Assembly (NCBI RefSeq): GCF_000210295.1
Contig: NC_026743.1
Span: 1,798,001 to 1,862,000, forward strand
Source: Trypanosoma brucei gambiense DAL972
Lineage: Eukaryota; Euglenozoa; Kinetoplastea; Trypanosomatida; Trypanosomatidae
DNA length: 64,000 nt
Direction: 5' to 3'
A program made the position numbers and the translations under genes. Shown here piece after piece: positions 1 to 8,985 of the stretch; positions within the stretch are counted from its first letter, which is position 1; each line of letters begins with the position of its first letter. A model generated the notes under the pieces. It ran no database searches and was not told the origin of the DNA. It saw only the letters and a program-made list of their open reading frames with translations.

Positions 1-2144
1 ACGACAGCATAAGCGTTTAACCTCCTTATTATAAGGCCGGCATCCAGAAGCTGCTGAATCACCGAACTTAAACACATTCCAATATGATGTTCTCCACCCA
101 TTCGCTCAAAAAGACACCTCACAACCTCTTCAGGCACTGCTGAGCCATTACACGCCCGCTGTTCAGCCAACATCTGGCGCAACAGCGCAAGGCAAGCGAC
201 CTTTTTTCCTACCCTTTTTCGCTTGTGTGCACCAGCAGCGGAACGTGATGCGGGACCATAGACCGGTCCTTCCGATACGAAGTGATCTAGTGAGCTCAAA
301 CCAGCTGAGGTCGTGGCAACGGACACGGCTGGCTGGAGAATCGTGGATGAAGCTGAAGCAGCCGTATCCGCAGTCCACAGGTGATGTTTGTAACACAACC
401 AGACCTCCTCCGCAAGGGTTTCGTTCCATCCAGCGACACAGGTACGACGACAATCGCCACTCTGAGCTTCAGCTTCAACATTGCAAATCCCGTTGAGTAT
501 GAGCCGTGCAATGTTTAACTCCCATAGCACTACCAAATGTGAGCCGAAGGTCTTTTCGCATTCGGTGACCCCGTATTGGCACCACTCAGAAAGACGGCTA
601 AGGTAAAACGCTGTGAATTCGTTAACAGGAATGGCCGCCTCCAAGGATGCGGCACACGGCGCCTCCTTCACAATGATGTGAAGTGTTGCGCTGCTTAACG
701 GTCCGTGGCACATCGAGACCCTGCTGCTACCTAACGAGGTAGAGCGAGACCGAGGTGCCGACTTCGACTGCGAGCGGGCCACGGAAGCAGCAATAACCTC
801 ATCGCCGACTAACGCAGCGTTCTGTAACAGCAAGTTGGCGGTGGTGCGAGCCACAACAGTAAACTGCGGTACGATAGCCGCGATGCCGAGGTTGTCATCA
901 TTGGAAGCAGCGGTAATCTGAGCACGGGTACGGACCACCCCACCACGCAGGGTGGCAGCCCCACCAGTACCGCTGCCGCCTCCACTGTTTACGGGACACA
1001 GGCCACATAGGAGGCCTCCCACATGATTCGTGAAAGCACCGCTGCCGTTGGCAGGCAACTCATCGATGACGAGTGAGTCCACCGCGGAAACCGCACCAGC
1101 CATAAGAAGTTGCTGATGCACGTGTGGGTACGCTGCAGTGATAGCCTGCGAAGCAACTGTGGATCGCTGCCCTCCGCGCATAACGTGGGCACCAACAAGT
1201 GTGGCGCAGGAGCCTAAAAAGTGAAGAAAAGCGCGCAAAAGCGCCGACTTCCCCGAACGCGAGGGACCGAGTAGTAACAAGTGAAGAGGCCGCCGACTGC
1301 GGCAACGAAGCGAACGATATATCGTGTGTGTGGCGACAAGAAGAAGCATCGACTTGCACAATTCTTGACCCGCAATCTCTGGAGCAAATGCTCTCGTAAG
1401 CTGTTTAAAAGTAAGCGGTGGCGTAGCCGACACAAGGGACAATGGGTCCCTAGTCACTTCGGCGGTTGCTAGCATTGGCCGCATCACCCACTCCACATCG
1501 CTACATCGTTCAGTGTTGTGAATAACGTAAGCAGTACTTCCATCATCCATACTGCTTGCATACATAACGGCGCATAGTACATCCCCCAGGCGCATCTGCG
1601 TACCAACATCACCATAGGCCCATGCGGAGAAATGCCGCATGCTGTCCAGCAGCTGTATGACGAAGTGTGTGCGGCTGCAGAGAGCAGGTTGAAGTCGCTC
1701 AGTTGATGATGACACAAAATCTGTACCACGCCAACCAAGCTGAACAATGTCCGTCGTAGTAGGCAGAAGACGCAACGCGACGACTCGTATGGGACGTCGA
1801 TGCAGCACACCATGGATGTCAGAACCATGCGGCAACCTGGGAAAGGGCGAAGAGGAGGTCGCGCTGATTAGAAACGCACATTCCGAAAAACTATAAACAT
1901 TTTCAAAGGAAGAAGCCAAGCACCGAAGGTAATACAGCGCTAGCGGTTCGTCCTGTAGATTCCAGACTCTCTTTTCCCAAGTAGCACACAACGATGGTGG
2001 TGCTGGCGGCCCGTCTTGCAACAAGTTGAGCAAATCTGTGTACGTTAATCCGCCAACACCAGAATTTTTCTTAGAAAAATCGTGCTGCTGAAGCCATTCC
2101 CTCACGTAGCGCATCCATTCTCCCGCCAAACAGTCAACTGCCAT
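1..2144 (-). CDS. Divergent MCM-family AAA+ ATPase (MCM-like), C-terminus cut by window edge
   Basis: One uninterrupted frame runs from an ATG at 2144 (TAA two codons upstream) to the window edge, 714 codons with no stop. I translated it by hand. Residues 246-270 carry the typical MCM lead-in (FKQLTRAFAPEIAGQELCK). A Walker A GPSRSGKS lies at 293-300. LMAGAVSAVDSLVIDE ends in Walker B D361-E362 and aligns with the MCM 'LEAGAL..' block. RTRAQITAASN places sensor-1 Asn at 415. Where MCMs have the SRFD arginine finger I read PQFT (Q427), so the trans finger appears lost. No clear N-terminal zinc finger is visible. The C-terminal part has a basic KRKRVGKK stretch and a helical tail. MCM proteins are hexameric DNA helicases. 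This may be an MCM8/9- or MCMDC2-type outlier rather than MCM2-7. Family call fairly sure, subtype unknown. Confidence 0.8.
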   Translation of the reverse strand, partial: MAVDCLAGEWMRYVREWLQQHDFSKKNSGVGGLTYTDLLNLLQDGPPAPPSLCATWEKRVWNLQDEPLALYYLRCLASSFENVYSFSECAFLISATSSSPFPRLPHGSDIHGVLHRRPIRVVALRLLPTTTDIVQLGWRGTDFVSSSTERLQPALCSRTHFVIQLLDSMRHFSAWAYGDVGTQMRLGDVLCAVMYASSMDDGSTAYVIHNTERCSDVEWVMRPMLATAEVTRDPLSLVSATPPLTFKQLTRAFAPEIAGQELCKSMLLLVATHTIYRSLRCRSRRPLHLLLLGPSRSGKSALLRAFLHFLGSCATLVGAHVMRGGQRSTVASQAITAAYPHVHQQLLMAGAVSAVDSLVIDELPANGSGAFTNHVGGLLCGLCPVNSGGGSGTGGAATLRGGVVRTRAQITAASNDDNLGIAAIVPQFTVVARTTANLLLQNAALVGDEVIAASVARSQSKSAPRSRSTSLGSSRVSMCHGPLSSATLHIIVKEAPCAASLEAAIPVNEFTAFYLSRLSEWCQYGVTECEKTFGSHLVVLWELNIARLILNGICNVEAEAQSGDCRRTCVAGWNETLAEEVWLCYKHHLWTADTAASASSTILQPAVSVATTSAGLSSLDHFVSEGPVYGPASRSAAGAHKRKRVGKKVACLALLRQMLAEQRACNGSAVPEEVVRCLFERMGGEHHIGMCLSSVIQQLLDAGLIIRRLNAYAV

Positions 2145-2889
2145 CAGTTAGCTTTACACGCCTTTACTTACACATCCTTGGGAAATTTAGACAGGAAGAG
2201 AAACGTGAGGATAACAGCAGACGCACAGTACATGCACCGGGGGGTTGGTGAGAAGCACCTGCAATGGAGCACCAGCAAGCGCAGTCTCCGCTATATCCTT
2301 CGTGAAAAATACGAGCAGCACGCACATTAACTTTCAAACACGTTCATTTGCTATACTACTGGTGGTTCAAGAGCAGCATACCAGACCTCGCAACGGCGTA
2401 CCGCAGGTTGACGTCCCAGGCGTAGAAGGAGAAAAATTACTCGGCGTGGAGCAGATCAAAAGGAGGAGTCACAGCCCTGTTTTTCGCCCAAATGAGGTAT
2501 TCAATGGCCCCTTATGCGGAATGTTGCTCTTACTCCTCCCTTCACCACTCGGACGTTTACGTGCAGGATGGGGGTGTTCTACAAGCCGTCCCCACTAGTG
2601 AATACCCCCTTTTCCCCTTCCCCCGGAGAGAAGCAGCAGAACAGTAACCTCAAACTGCCGTTCCAGCCCCCGCTAGTACCATTAAAGTGGAGCGTACAGG
2701 TGTCATACGATCCCCTCTCCTTTGGTGCTACCACCTACGCCTGACGTCCATTTGAAGCAGGACATGCTCTGCAAAATGCTGGATGCGTCTCCATGGCGCA
2801 ACGCATGCGTATCGGGTGCCATTATGAGAGGTCAGTGCCACCGGTACCCGTCGCTGCCACTTTTCCCCACCGGCCCTACCCTCGAACGG
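2145..2889. other. Intergenic region, no gene seen
   Basis: Lies between the MCM-like start and the stop of the 79-residue gene. Apart from the acceptor region at 2177-2214 I see only short overlapping frames without family features. It should hold the 5' leader of one gene and the 3' UTR of the next. Confidence 0.6.
2177..2214 (-). promoter_or_regulatory. Spliced-leader acceptor region of the MCM-like gene
   Basis: On the minus strand a pyrimidine-rich run (TCCTCACGTTTCTCTTCCTG) is followed by the first AG at 2178-2177, about 33 nt before the ATG at 2144. This is the usual polypyrimidine-AG layout of a trypanosome trans-splice site and agrees with the chosen start. Inferred, not mapped. Confidence 0.5.
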
Positions 2890-3129
2890 CTATAGGGGTG
2901 TAATACCCCACTCTGTTCGGTGCTTCCGCATTGCCTCACAAAAGGTCTTTGTGTACACCGATTCGTAAACCTCACCAGCAACTTCGCTCAGAGCCTGCCG
3001 GTAGGCTTCATTGCGCAACGCTTTTACTCGCAGCTCGTAATCCAGTGATGCCATCAGCAGTTCCTGGCCGGCACCGTCACCGTCACTGTCACTATTGCTA
3101 CCACAAGGTTGCGGCGTAATACCTAGCAT
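2890..3129 (-). CDS. Small conserved-looking hypothetical protein, 79 aa
   Basis: The first ATG is at 3129; the frame is open further upstream only through a GTG. The product begins with a Ser/Asp/Gly-rich acidic stretch (about residues 7-22). It continues as an amphipathic, probably helical segment (ELRVKALRNEAYRQALSEV) to the end. There is no signal peptide or membrane segment. It sits alone in its intergenic space on the same strand as all neighbours, and a long A11-G5 purine run at 3422-3437 (polypyrimidine on the sense strand) lies upstream. I do not recognise the family. Helical composition and context favour a real gene, but the small size leaves doubt. Confidence 0.55.
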   Translation of the reverse strand: MLGITPQPCGSNSDSDGDGAGQELLMASLDYELRVKALRNEAYRQALSEVAGEVYESVYTKTFCEAMRKHRTEWGITPL

Positions 3130-3806
3130 TTTCTTTCCTCCTGTCTTCACTACGGCGACCGATGAGAAAGCGGAAACAGGAAAAGTTAGTAATAAATGAC
3201 GTTATCCTGTTTGCATGCGGGCACATAGGGAGCCTTGGTCGCAACGACGGACACAACAAAATGAAAGAGGCGAGCACTATCAGAACACAAGGGGGGCGGC
3301 GCCCACGTTGTTGGGAACTGCACGTGAGCACCAACACTCGATAGGAGGGATTCCCTGTGCCTAATCCTATTGTTTCTGTCTTCACCGAGCTAAGGTCCTC
3401 TCAGCATCTGCCCCAAAGTTGAAAAAAAAAAAGGGGGTACACGCATGCAGACCCCGACAAAGTGGCCTGGCAACACGAAGCCGACGCCACATCGCAGTTA
3501 GATGTGGACTCACTTCACGCGCAATGCTCGCGCTCGCCGTGATAAACGCAAAGCTTTCAGTACAAGCTCCCGTAGACATCACAACATCGTGCTCACGTTC
3601 AGTGTCTGCATACACGTGAGAGTCACCTAAAACATCAACGTCTGAATACAGAAAAAAAAAAAGGCAGCCACCTCCCTCCACAAGAAAATGCTACCCGCCA
3701 CAACAGCGGAATGGCCCGAACGAACGGAGCGCCGTGTACTGTCCAAGCAGAAAATGCCAGGGCGGCTCAACAGCACTCACAACTCGTACGCCGTTGCAAA
3801 GAAATC
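3130..3806. other. Intergenic region with two homopurine tracts
   Basis: A11 followed by G5 at 3422-3437, and a run of about 12 A near 3651-3662, read as strong polypyrimidine tracts on the minus strand. They are plausible trans-splicing or polyadenylation signals for the 79-residue gene. No other gene seen. Confidence 0.5.
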
Positions 3807-4856
3807 TTACTTCCCTACAGCTGCCTGCCCACCAAAGCGAGAAGAACGCGCGTTAGCACGGGAGCCAGCCGAGTTGTAAAACGTTCGTGGGCCCGCCACT
3901 GTACGCGGGGCCTTCTGTCGCGCCTTCTCCCTCATAGCATTGACATGCACGGCGCGATGCGTTGGTAGGTTACCGTCGTAGTTCAGCCAATCCAGCACAT
4001 GCCTCGTACGGTGCCGGATTTTCGGCTCGATCTGTTCAGGTTCAAATTCCCAGCGTACCAAATGGCTCGCACGTTCATCTGGTGTATCACCGAACCACTG
4101 GTAGTCAACACGTACGTACTGATTTTGCAGCGGCCTTTCGTTTAGCACGCGCGTTGCCGTCACAGGGTCCGCGACCGAGGCGCCCAGTGCCTCGCAGCCC
4201 TGAACAACCTCAGCAAGCAGCTGTTCCACGGCAGTGTGAGCAGGTGTTCCCTCAACTGGAGCTACGGGTAGAATGCGAGGCTTCTGCCCGTTATCAAGAG
4301 AGTGCAAAACCACCCATGGGGTTTCGCTATATTCCAACAGCATCTCTGCTTCCGTATACACCTGCGAGTTGTGGAACGTAATAGGGATAAGGAACTCACG
4401 TGCGAAGGACCGTGCGATCTCCGCGGCAAGTTTCCCTCGAGCGGTACTCTGCCGTTGTGCATAGTAGACGTATATTGACTTGGTGAAAGGATGGACCTTA
4501 ACAACACGCTCTAGTAGTAGTGCATAAGGCCATATTACCTCCGCAGCTTCATTTCCGAACTGCCGTTTTGGCTTCGGTAAACCCTTGAACGGCTCTAGCT
4601 GATCCCACTCATCACGCATTTGCAACTCCCACCGACGGATAAATTTGTACTGGGCGGCCTCTCGCTCACTTGTTTGTCTCTTTCCTGGTCCCCGATGCAG
4701 CCCAGTTGGTCGGCGGCTGGTCGAGGTCGGCACATCCTGAAGCTGCTCAAGTCCAAAAAGAGTACATGTCGTCGAGAAGCCTCGAACAACGTGGAGGGGC
4801 CGGCAACAGGAGCTGGTCACCGCACGTCGCGTTAGAGACAACCCGGGAACAAGCAT
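3807..4856 (-). CDS. Mitochondrial L51/S25/CI-B8-domain protein, probably a mitoribosomal mL43-type subunit
   Basis: 349 residues from ATG 4856 to TAA 3807. The first 30 residues are Arg/Ser/Leu-rich without acids (MLVPGLSLTRRAVTSSCCRP), as in a mitochondrial presequence. Residues about 125-200 (YYAQRQSTARGKLAAEIARS, FHNSQV, then TPWVVLHSLDNGQKPRILPV) follow the thioredoxin-like L51/S25/CI-B8 fold, which has a conserved S-x-RG near its start and a P-hhh-x-NG near its end. This domain occurs in mitoribosomal mL43/mS25 and complex I B8. The long basic C-terminal extension is typical of kinetoplastid mitoribosomal proteins. I infer a role in mitochondrial translation; the exact subunit is uncertain because the match is by motif only. 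Confidence 0.6.
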   Translation of the reverse strand: MLVPGLSLTRRAVTSSCCRPLHVVRGFSTTCTLFGLEQLQDVPTSTSRRPTGLHRGPGKRQTSEREAAQYKFIRRWELQMRDEWDQLEPFKGLPKPKRQFGNEAAEVIWPYALLLERVVKVHPFTKSIYVYYAQRQSTARGKLAAEIARSFAREFLIPITFHNSQVYTEAEMLLEYSETPWVVLHSLDNGQKPRILPVAPVEGTPAHTAVEQLLAEVVQGCEALGASVADPVTATRVLNERPLQNQYVRVDYQWFGDTPDERASHLVRWEFEPEQIEPKIRHRTRHVLDWLNYDGNLPTHRAVHVNAMREKARQKAPRTVAGPRTFYNSAGSRANARSSRFGGQAAVGK

Positions 4857-5222
4857 ATATTTACTTGTGCAATTAACATTTTATTGTTCAAATGAGAAGG
4901 GTTGGGTGAGAACGATGGGGGGAAGAATATGGCCGGGGAGAAGCTAACACCAGGTGGAATAGTTGATACGCAGAATCGTTAAAACATGCGCAAAAATGGG
5001 GGGAGGAAGCACTTGATGTCACGATGAACCTTTCTTGGGTAGGCCATAGGATGGTAAACATCAACTCTATTCTTACCCAGTCGTCTTCGACAATAACCAA
5101 CGTACATAAACGACAACACTCAAAGGGACATGACAAATCATACCCAAATGCAGCATACACACGCCACCACGACCACTTTACCATCAGCTACCCTCTTTGT
5201 GGAAATCGGGTGCACTAAATGC
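4857..5222. other. Intergenic region, no gene seen
   Basis: Contains short frames on both strands only. It should hold the 3' UTR of the PHF5A gene and the 5' leader of the mL43-like gene. Confidence 0.6.
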
Positions 5223-5555
5223 TTAGCGTGTGCGTACCGTCGCTATGCGCTGATGCCTTGACTGGTTCAGCACACGTGGGCAGCCATCACGGTCCTTCTC
5301 CAGGGCAACGCAGTACTGGCAATAATAAGCCACTTCTGTTGGTTTGCTTGCGTTACACATTACGCAACGCTCGTCTCCCTCGCGGCCAAAACCACAGTCA
5401 CTACAGATACGGACTTCCCGCATGGTTGGCAACACTTCGTCGAACTGAAGATCACATATAACACACCGACCTTCGTGTTGCTGACATACATACCCTATAT
5501 CCACACCTGGCAACTTGCGGCACATCTGCTGCTCCTGCTTGGAGTGGCGAAGCAT
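5223..5555 (-). CDS. PHF5A: PHF5A/Rds3, SF3b zinc-knot subunit
   Basis: 110 residues, the family's usual length. Zinc-binding cysteine pairs stand in the family order: MCRK near 11, YVCQQHEGRCVICD at about 22-35, ICSDCGFG, RCVMCNASK, YYCQYC, and the signature EKDRDGCPRVLN. PHF5A sits in the SF3b particle of the U2 snRNP, against SF3B1, and shapes the pocket that takes the branch-point adenosine. In trypanosomes this serves trans-splicing of all mRNAs. The ATG at 5555 aligns with the start of eukaryotic homologues. A second SF3b subunit, p14, lies at 19753-20106 in the same array. Confidence 0.93.
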   Translation of the reverse strand: MLRHSKQEQQMCRKLPGVDIGYVCQQHEGRCVICDLQFDEVLPTMREVRICSDCGFGREGDERCVMCNASKPTEVAYYCQYCVALEKDRDGCPRVLNQSRHQRIATVRTR

Positions 5556-6051
5556 GGCGACGGAGAGCTACAGTGGTGCACCGAATCCCTTGTATACACA
5601 GTTCTTCGAAGGCTACAGAGCTACAAACCGGAAAAAAGACGTTGAGAGATGAACAAATACCCCCACCTACGCAGGCGAATTTACACAAACTATGAAAAAA
5701 CTTGGAGATTTAACATGAAAAGTCACTCAGGCGGAGCGTACATGGAATTAAAGGCACTAGGAAAATAGGGAAGAGGAGGCTGGGAAACGAGAGAAAAGAA
5801 TGAAGGCCTCCGCATACATCCTGTTCTCGATAGCAACACTGCGACGTGTGCGTTGGAAGCGCCTTTGAGCGTGCAAGGTTTATCTTACCCGAGTACCGGC
5901 AAGGGAAGCTAGCACACCCACACGCCCCCTTACCTGGGGAAAGGGGGTATCTGTTTTAAAAACAACCAAAATAACGAACGCCGTAACACACCTTCGCGCA
6001 CGCGCGCACAACGCATTTGCACAAGCCAACCATGACCAACCCGCAGGCACT
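5556..6051. other. Intergenic region, no gene seen
   Basis: Lies between the PHF5A start and the end of the alternative C-terminal frame of the RING gene. Only short frames without recognisable domains. Confidence 0.5.
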
Positions 6052-6545
6052 TCAGCTAGAGTCCCTCTGCCGTTTCCTCCCCCGACCGCCACTCCTGGTG
6101 GAGACGACCGTACCAGCCTCACGGCCGCCCCCATCAATATTTGTTGCCTCCACCGCCGATCTCTCTCCTAACCCCCCTCCGACACTCAATTCGCCACCGC
6201 TTTTGTATCGTGTGGCCGCTGTTACCCCCCTCTGCCTAACTACTACTGGAACGGCTGCAATAGGCGTATCGGTGAACTCATCCGAATGAACAGACGCAAT
6301 CACCGCCTCCCTAGTCGACGACGCTGCAGACCGAACAGACGGCACGCCCGGCGTGAAAGCGACCTCATCGGCAAATGTAACACCGTAGCCCAGAGCGGTC
6401 TCCACTGCAGGACTTGAAGAAATGGCCACAGGGCGGGATGGTGCATGACCCCCGACAGGGAATAAGCTTTGGTAAACAGGTGTTTGCACGCCAACACTCC
6501 GCCCGGCATATGGCAACTCCCGCGGCCGCCGCCCCGCTGCGCATC
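6052..6545 (-). other. Alternative C-terminal frame of the RING E3 gene (probable frameshift)
   Basis: A second minus-strand frame is open from just after a TGA near 6548 down to a TGA at 6052-6054 and has no ATG of its own at the front. It encodes about 155 residues rich in Val/Ala/Ser/Thr with scattered acids (for example TFADEVAFTPGVPSVR), ending in a basic tail. This composition resembles a natural hydrophilic tail far more than the RING frame beyond 6516 does. The switch would be a one-base shift inside GGGGCGGCGGCCGCGGG. Confidence 0.45.
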
Positions 6546-7613
6546 CTCATCACCAACACCGCGGTGGCGTATATTAGCTCGAAAGTCATAAAACAGTTCA
6601 ACGGGAAACAGTGCATTTTCTTGGTGAAAAACATACTGGCGGCACGTGGGGCAGCGTGCTGCCCGCATTAACCATCTGCGCAGACAGCGACTGTGGAAAA
6701 TATGCCCACACCGCAGCTGCCGTCCACGTGCTGAGTCAGTGACAGGATCAAAGCAGATCACACAGTCCGCCGCAGTACCAACCTCCGGGAAAGAGTCCAC
6801 AACGTGTCGGAAGCGAAACAGGATCGAGGCCGCATACAGGACATCAAGGAAGGGTGCCAGTACCACAACATGTACTAAAATTCCGGTAAAATTTGGCAGG
6901 TGTTCACCAGACACAACCAGCAAGATCAAAGAGCAGCAGATACGGATGGACAGACCCACCTCCTCCATGGGGTCGAAGTCCACACTTCCAGCCCGTCCCG
7001 TCAAAACGTTAGATGTGTGCCATGCGTGCAAAGTGGCAAACAATAATAGTTTCAGGAGTCCAGTGGTAAGTGCAGCAGTCCACATGATAACCGCAAATTG
7101 CGCTAACGACCCCATGGAGCTTTCCTCCCTTGGAGAAGTTACGTGGAAAGACCACAGTAGAGCAGTACAAAAGAGAGCAAACCCGCACAAAGTGCAACTC
7201 ACCACGCGAAACTTCAGGTCCCGCCGACGGGGCCACATTTCCAACTGCTGCTCCAGAAATGCTACACAACCAGAGGCAACCCCGCCTAGTAGTAGAGAGT
7301 CACGCCACGCTAGAGTTACAGAAACACCAGCGCTGAATGTCAGTAAGAGAGGGTAAAACAAGGCCATGAAGACAGTCTTGCGCAAGGGAGTACCGGAAGA
7401 ACTTGGGTTAACCAGCTGCCCATGCGCATTAGCTTCGCAAAGACCGCAGACCCGCTCCACAAGAAGCATTGTGGACCACGACGCTGAAATCACTGCTGTC
7501 ATCACAGCTAACCAAACAGCAGCGACAACGGTTTGCGGAAGGCGCAGAAGGAGGTTCCACTGCGCCACAACGGCCACACCCAGCAAGATGAACAATACTT
7601 GAAGCGGTGTCAT
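6300..7613 (-). CDS. Multi-pass membrane RING-H2 E3 ubiquitin ligase, HRD1-like
   Basis: 437 residues from ATG 7613; the frame upstream starts only with GTG. The N-terminal 270 residues hold several hydrophobic segments (about 5-22, 32-52, 84-102, 140-157, 172-196, 223-263). They are followed by a RING-H2 finger at about 284-327: CVICFD, CGHIFHSRC, RWL, CPTC. A membrane domain before a C3H2C3 RING is the plan of HRD1/gp78-type ER ligases that ubiquitinate misfolded ER proteins; the ER site is inferred. The final 70 residues are Leu/Arg/Trp-rich and unlike a natural tail. An overlapping frame down to 6052 looks more coding, so the 3' end is probably frameshifted near 6517-6545. Confidence 0.75.
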   Translation of the reverse strand: MTPLQVLFILLGVAVVAQWNLLLRLPQTVVAAVWLAVMTAVISASWSTMLLVERVCGLCEANAHGQLVNPSSSGTPLRKTVFMALFYPLLLTFSAGVSVTLAWRDSLLLGGVASGCVAFLEQQLEMWPRRRDLKFRVVSCTLCGFALFCTALLWSFHVTSPREESSMGSLAQFAVIMWTAALTTGLLKLLLFATLHAWHTSNVLTGRAGSVDFDPMEEVGLSIRICCSLILLVVSGEHLPNFTGILVHVVVLAPFLDVLYAASILFRFRHVVDSFPEVGTAADCVICFDPVTDSARGRQLRCGHIFHSRCLRRWLMRAARCPTCRQYVFHQENALFPVELFYDFRANIRHRGVGDEDAQRGGGRGSCHMPGGVLACKHLFTKAYSLSGVMHHPALWPFLQVLQWRPLWATVLHLPMRSLSRRACRLFGLQRRRLGRR

Positions 7614-7780
7614 CTCACGCACACTGAACCTCTATGTTCTGCTATTCACTACTATTCTCCCTTTTTTCTTCACCAAAAATGTCGCGGCAATATTACCCGA
7701 ATGCACCTCGTGCGGAAAGCGCCCACCAACTCCTACAACCACAGAGAGCTATGGAAGCAAAGGGACAGCGACTAAACGTG

Positions 7781-7801
7781 TTTTTTTTTAAAAAAAAAAA
7801 A
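7781..7801. repeat. Palindromic homopolymer T9A12
   Basis: Nine T followed directly by twelve A, read from the sequence. Either strand gives T-run then A-run. One of three such blocks in the window. Confidence 0.9.
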
Positions 7802-8072
7802 GGGGGCGATAAGAAGCGAGAGCGGAAAGGTAATGATACCTGTGTGGCATTTCTCGGGTGATGACACAGGAGCGCAAGGGTTAGCGAAACCAAAGCTAAT
7901 CAAGGATAGGAACGAGGAAAACAGAATGCACCACTCTCCTTTCCTGCGTGCAAAACGGACGGAGGGCGACAACGAACGCAAAGTCACAACACGTCACGTA
8001 ACGAGACGCCATTCTCCACACTTTTTTTTTACGAAACGCCGACGTTATTTTCCTACGCTAATTGCCCTTCCC

Positions 8073-8090
8073 TTTTTTTTTAAAAAAAAA
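8073..8090. repeat. Palindromic homopolymer T9A9
   Basis: Nine T followed directly by nine A, flanked by C-rich and pyrimidine-rich DNA. Second of three such blocks. Confidence 0.9.
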
Positions 8091-8985
8091 TCCCTCAACA
8101 TTTTTCCCCTATTTTTCGTCAGGCACTTGGCAACCAGCCTCCGGCTTCCTCCGTCTCCTCAGCTTCCGTCTGTCTCCACCACGCACGTACGGAAACATAG
8201 AAACAGAGAGGGGGGATGACAAATTGCCCCTACGATTGTTCACATCCGCCTGTTACCCCGGAGGGATTTTGTTAATTGAAAGGATCCTTATTATTGTCTC
8301 ATATGATTCATCCCCACGCGCTTATACGTATACGTGAGCAGGGGGTCTGTGTCAACACATCTGCTGTTTACTGCAACTCGTATTGACTTCCCCCCCCCTT
8401 CCTTCGGGGCACACTTGCACACCATTTCCCCTCCTCCTTTCTTGTTGCCTCACTCACGCTTCATCGATAAAACACGGTGCAAGACGTTAGAAAACTCCCA
8501 ACTCAATCGTTCTTTTCCTCCTCCCCCTGGACTTACAAACTCCTTTCGATCTTTTCTTTGAATACGTTCATCAGTTAATTTGAAATGCCTTACCTCTCCC
8601 ACCCCACCCCGGCGGCATATGAAGAATAAAAATAAAAAATACCCCCTTCTCTCGCTCATCCCGCTCAGCATGCATTGCTTATACCACCGTGGATTAAACA
8701 TGCACGAGGTAAAAAACCTTTCTGAATCTTCTTTATCTGTGGCCCAGCCCACTTACTTCCGTACTTCGCACAAACAACGAGTATAAAATATGTAACAAAT
8801 ATACATATATCACGTGTGTGGTTTCTTCCTGTTTCTTTTATCTTGTTTTCGTATCGTTACTGCATTTTTACCGCTTGAATTTGCTTAGCTATGTGACGTA
8901 TGTGAAGGGAGGAGATGGAATGGGATGCAGACGTTAAGGTTCTGCTACCAACAGAACCGCCTCCTTTCAAGTGACACCCGCAGCA

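Larger units (their letters stand above)
7614..8985. other. 1.4-kb intergenic region with two T-A palindromic homopolymers
   Basis: T9A12 at 7781-7801 and T9A9 at 8073-8090 are self-complementary homopolymer blocks. The first is followed by G5, giving a polypyrimidine tract about 170 nt upstream of the RING gene on the sense strand. Near 8390-8398 there is a C8 run. No coding frame with family features. Confidence 0.5.

Noticed and set aside
3962..4381. Plus-strand 139-codon frame
   Set aside because: Wholly antisense to the mL43-like gene; shadow of its codon bias.
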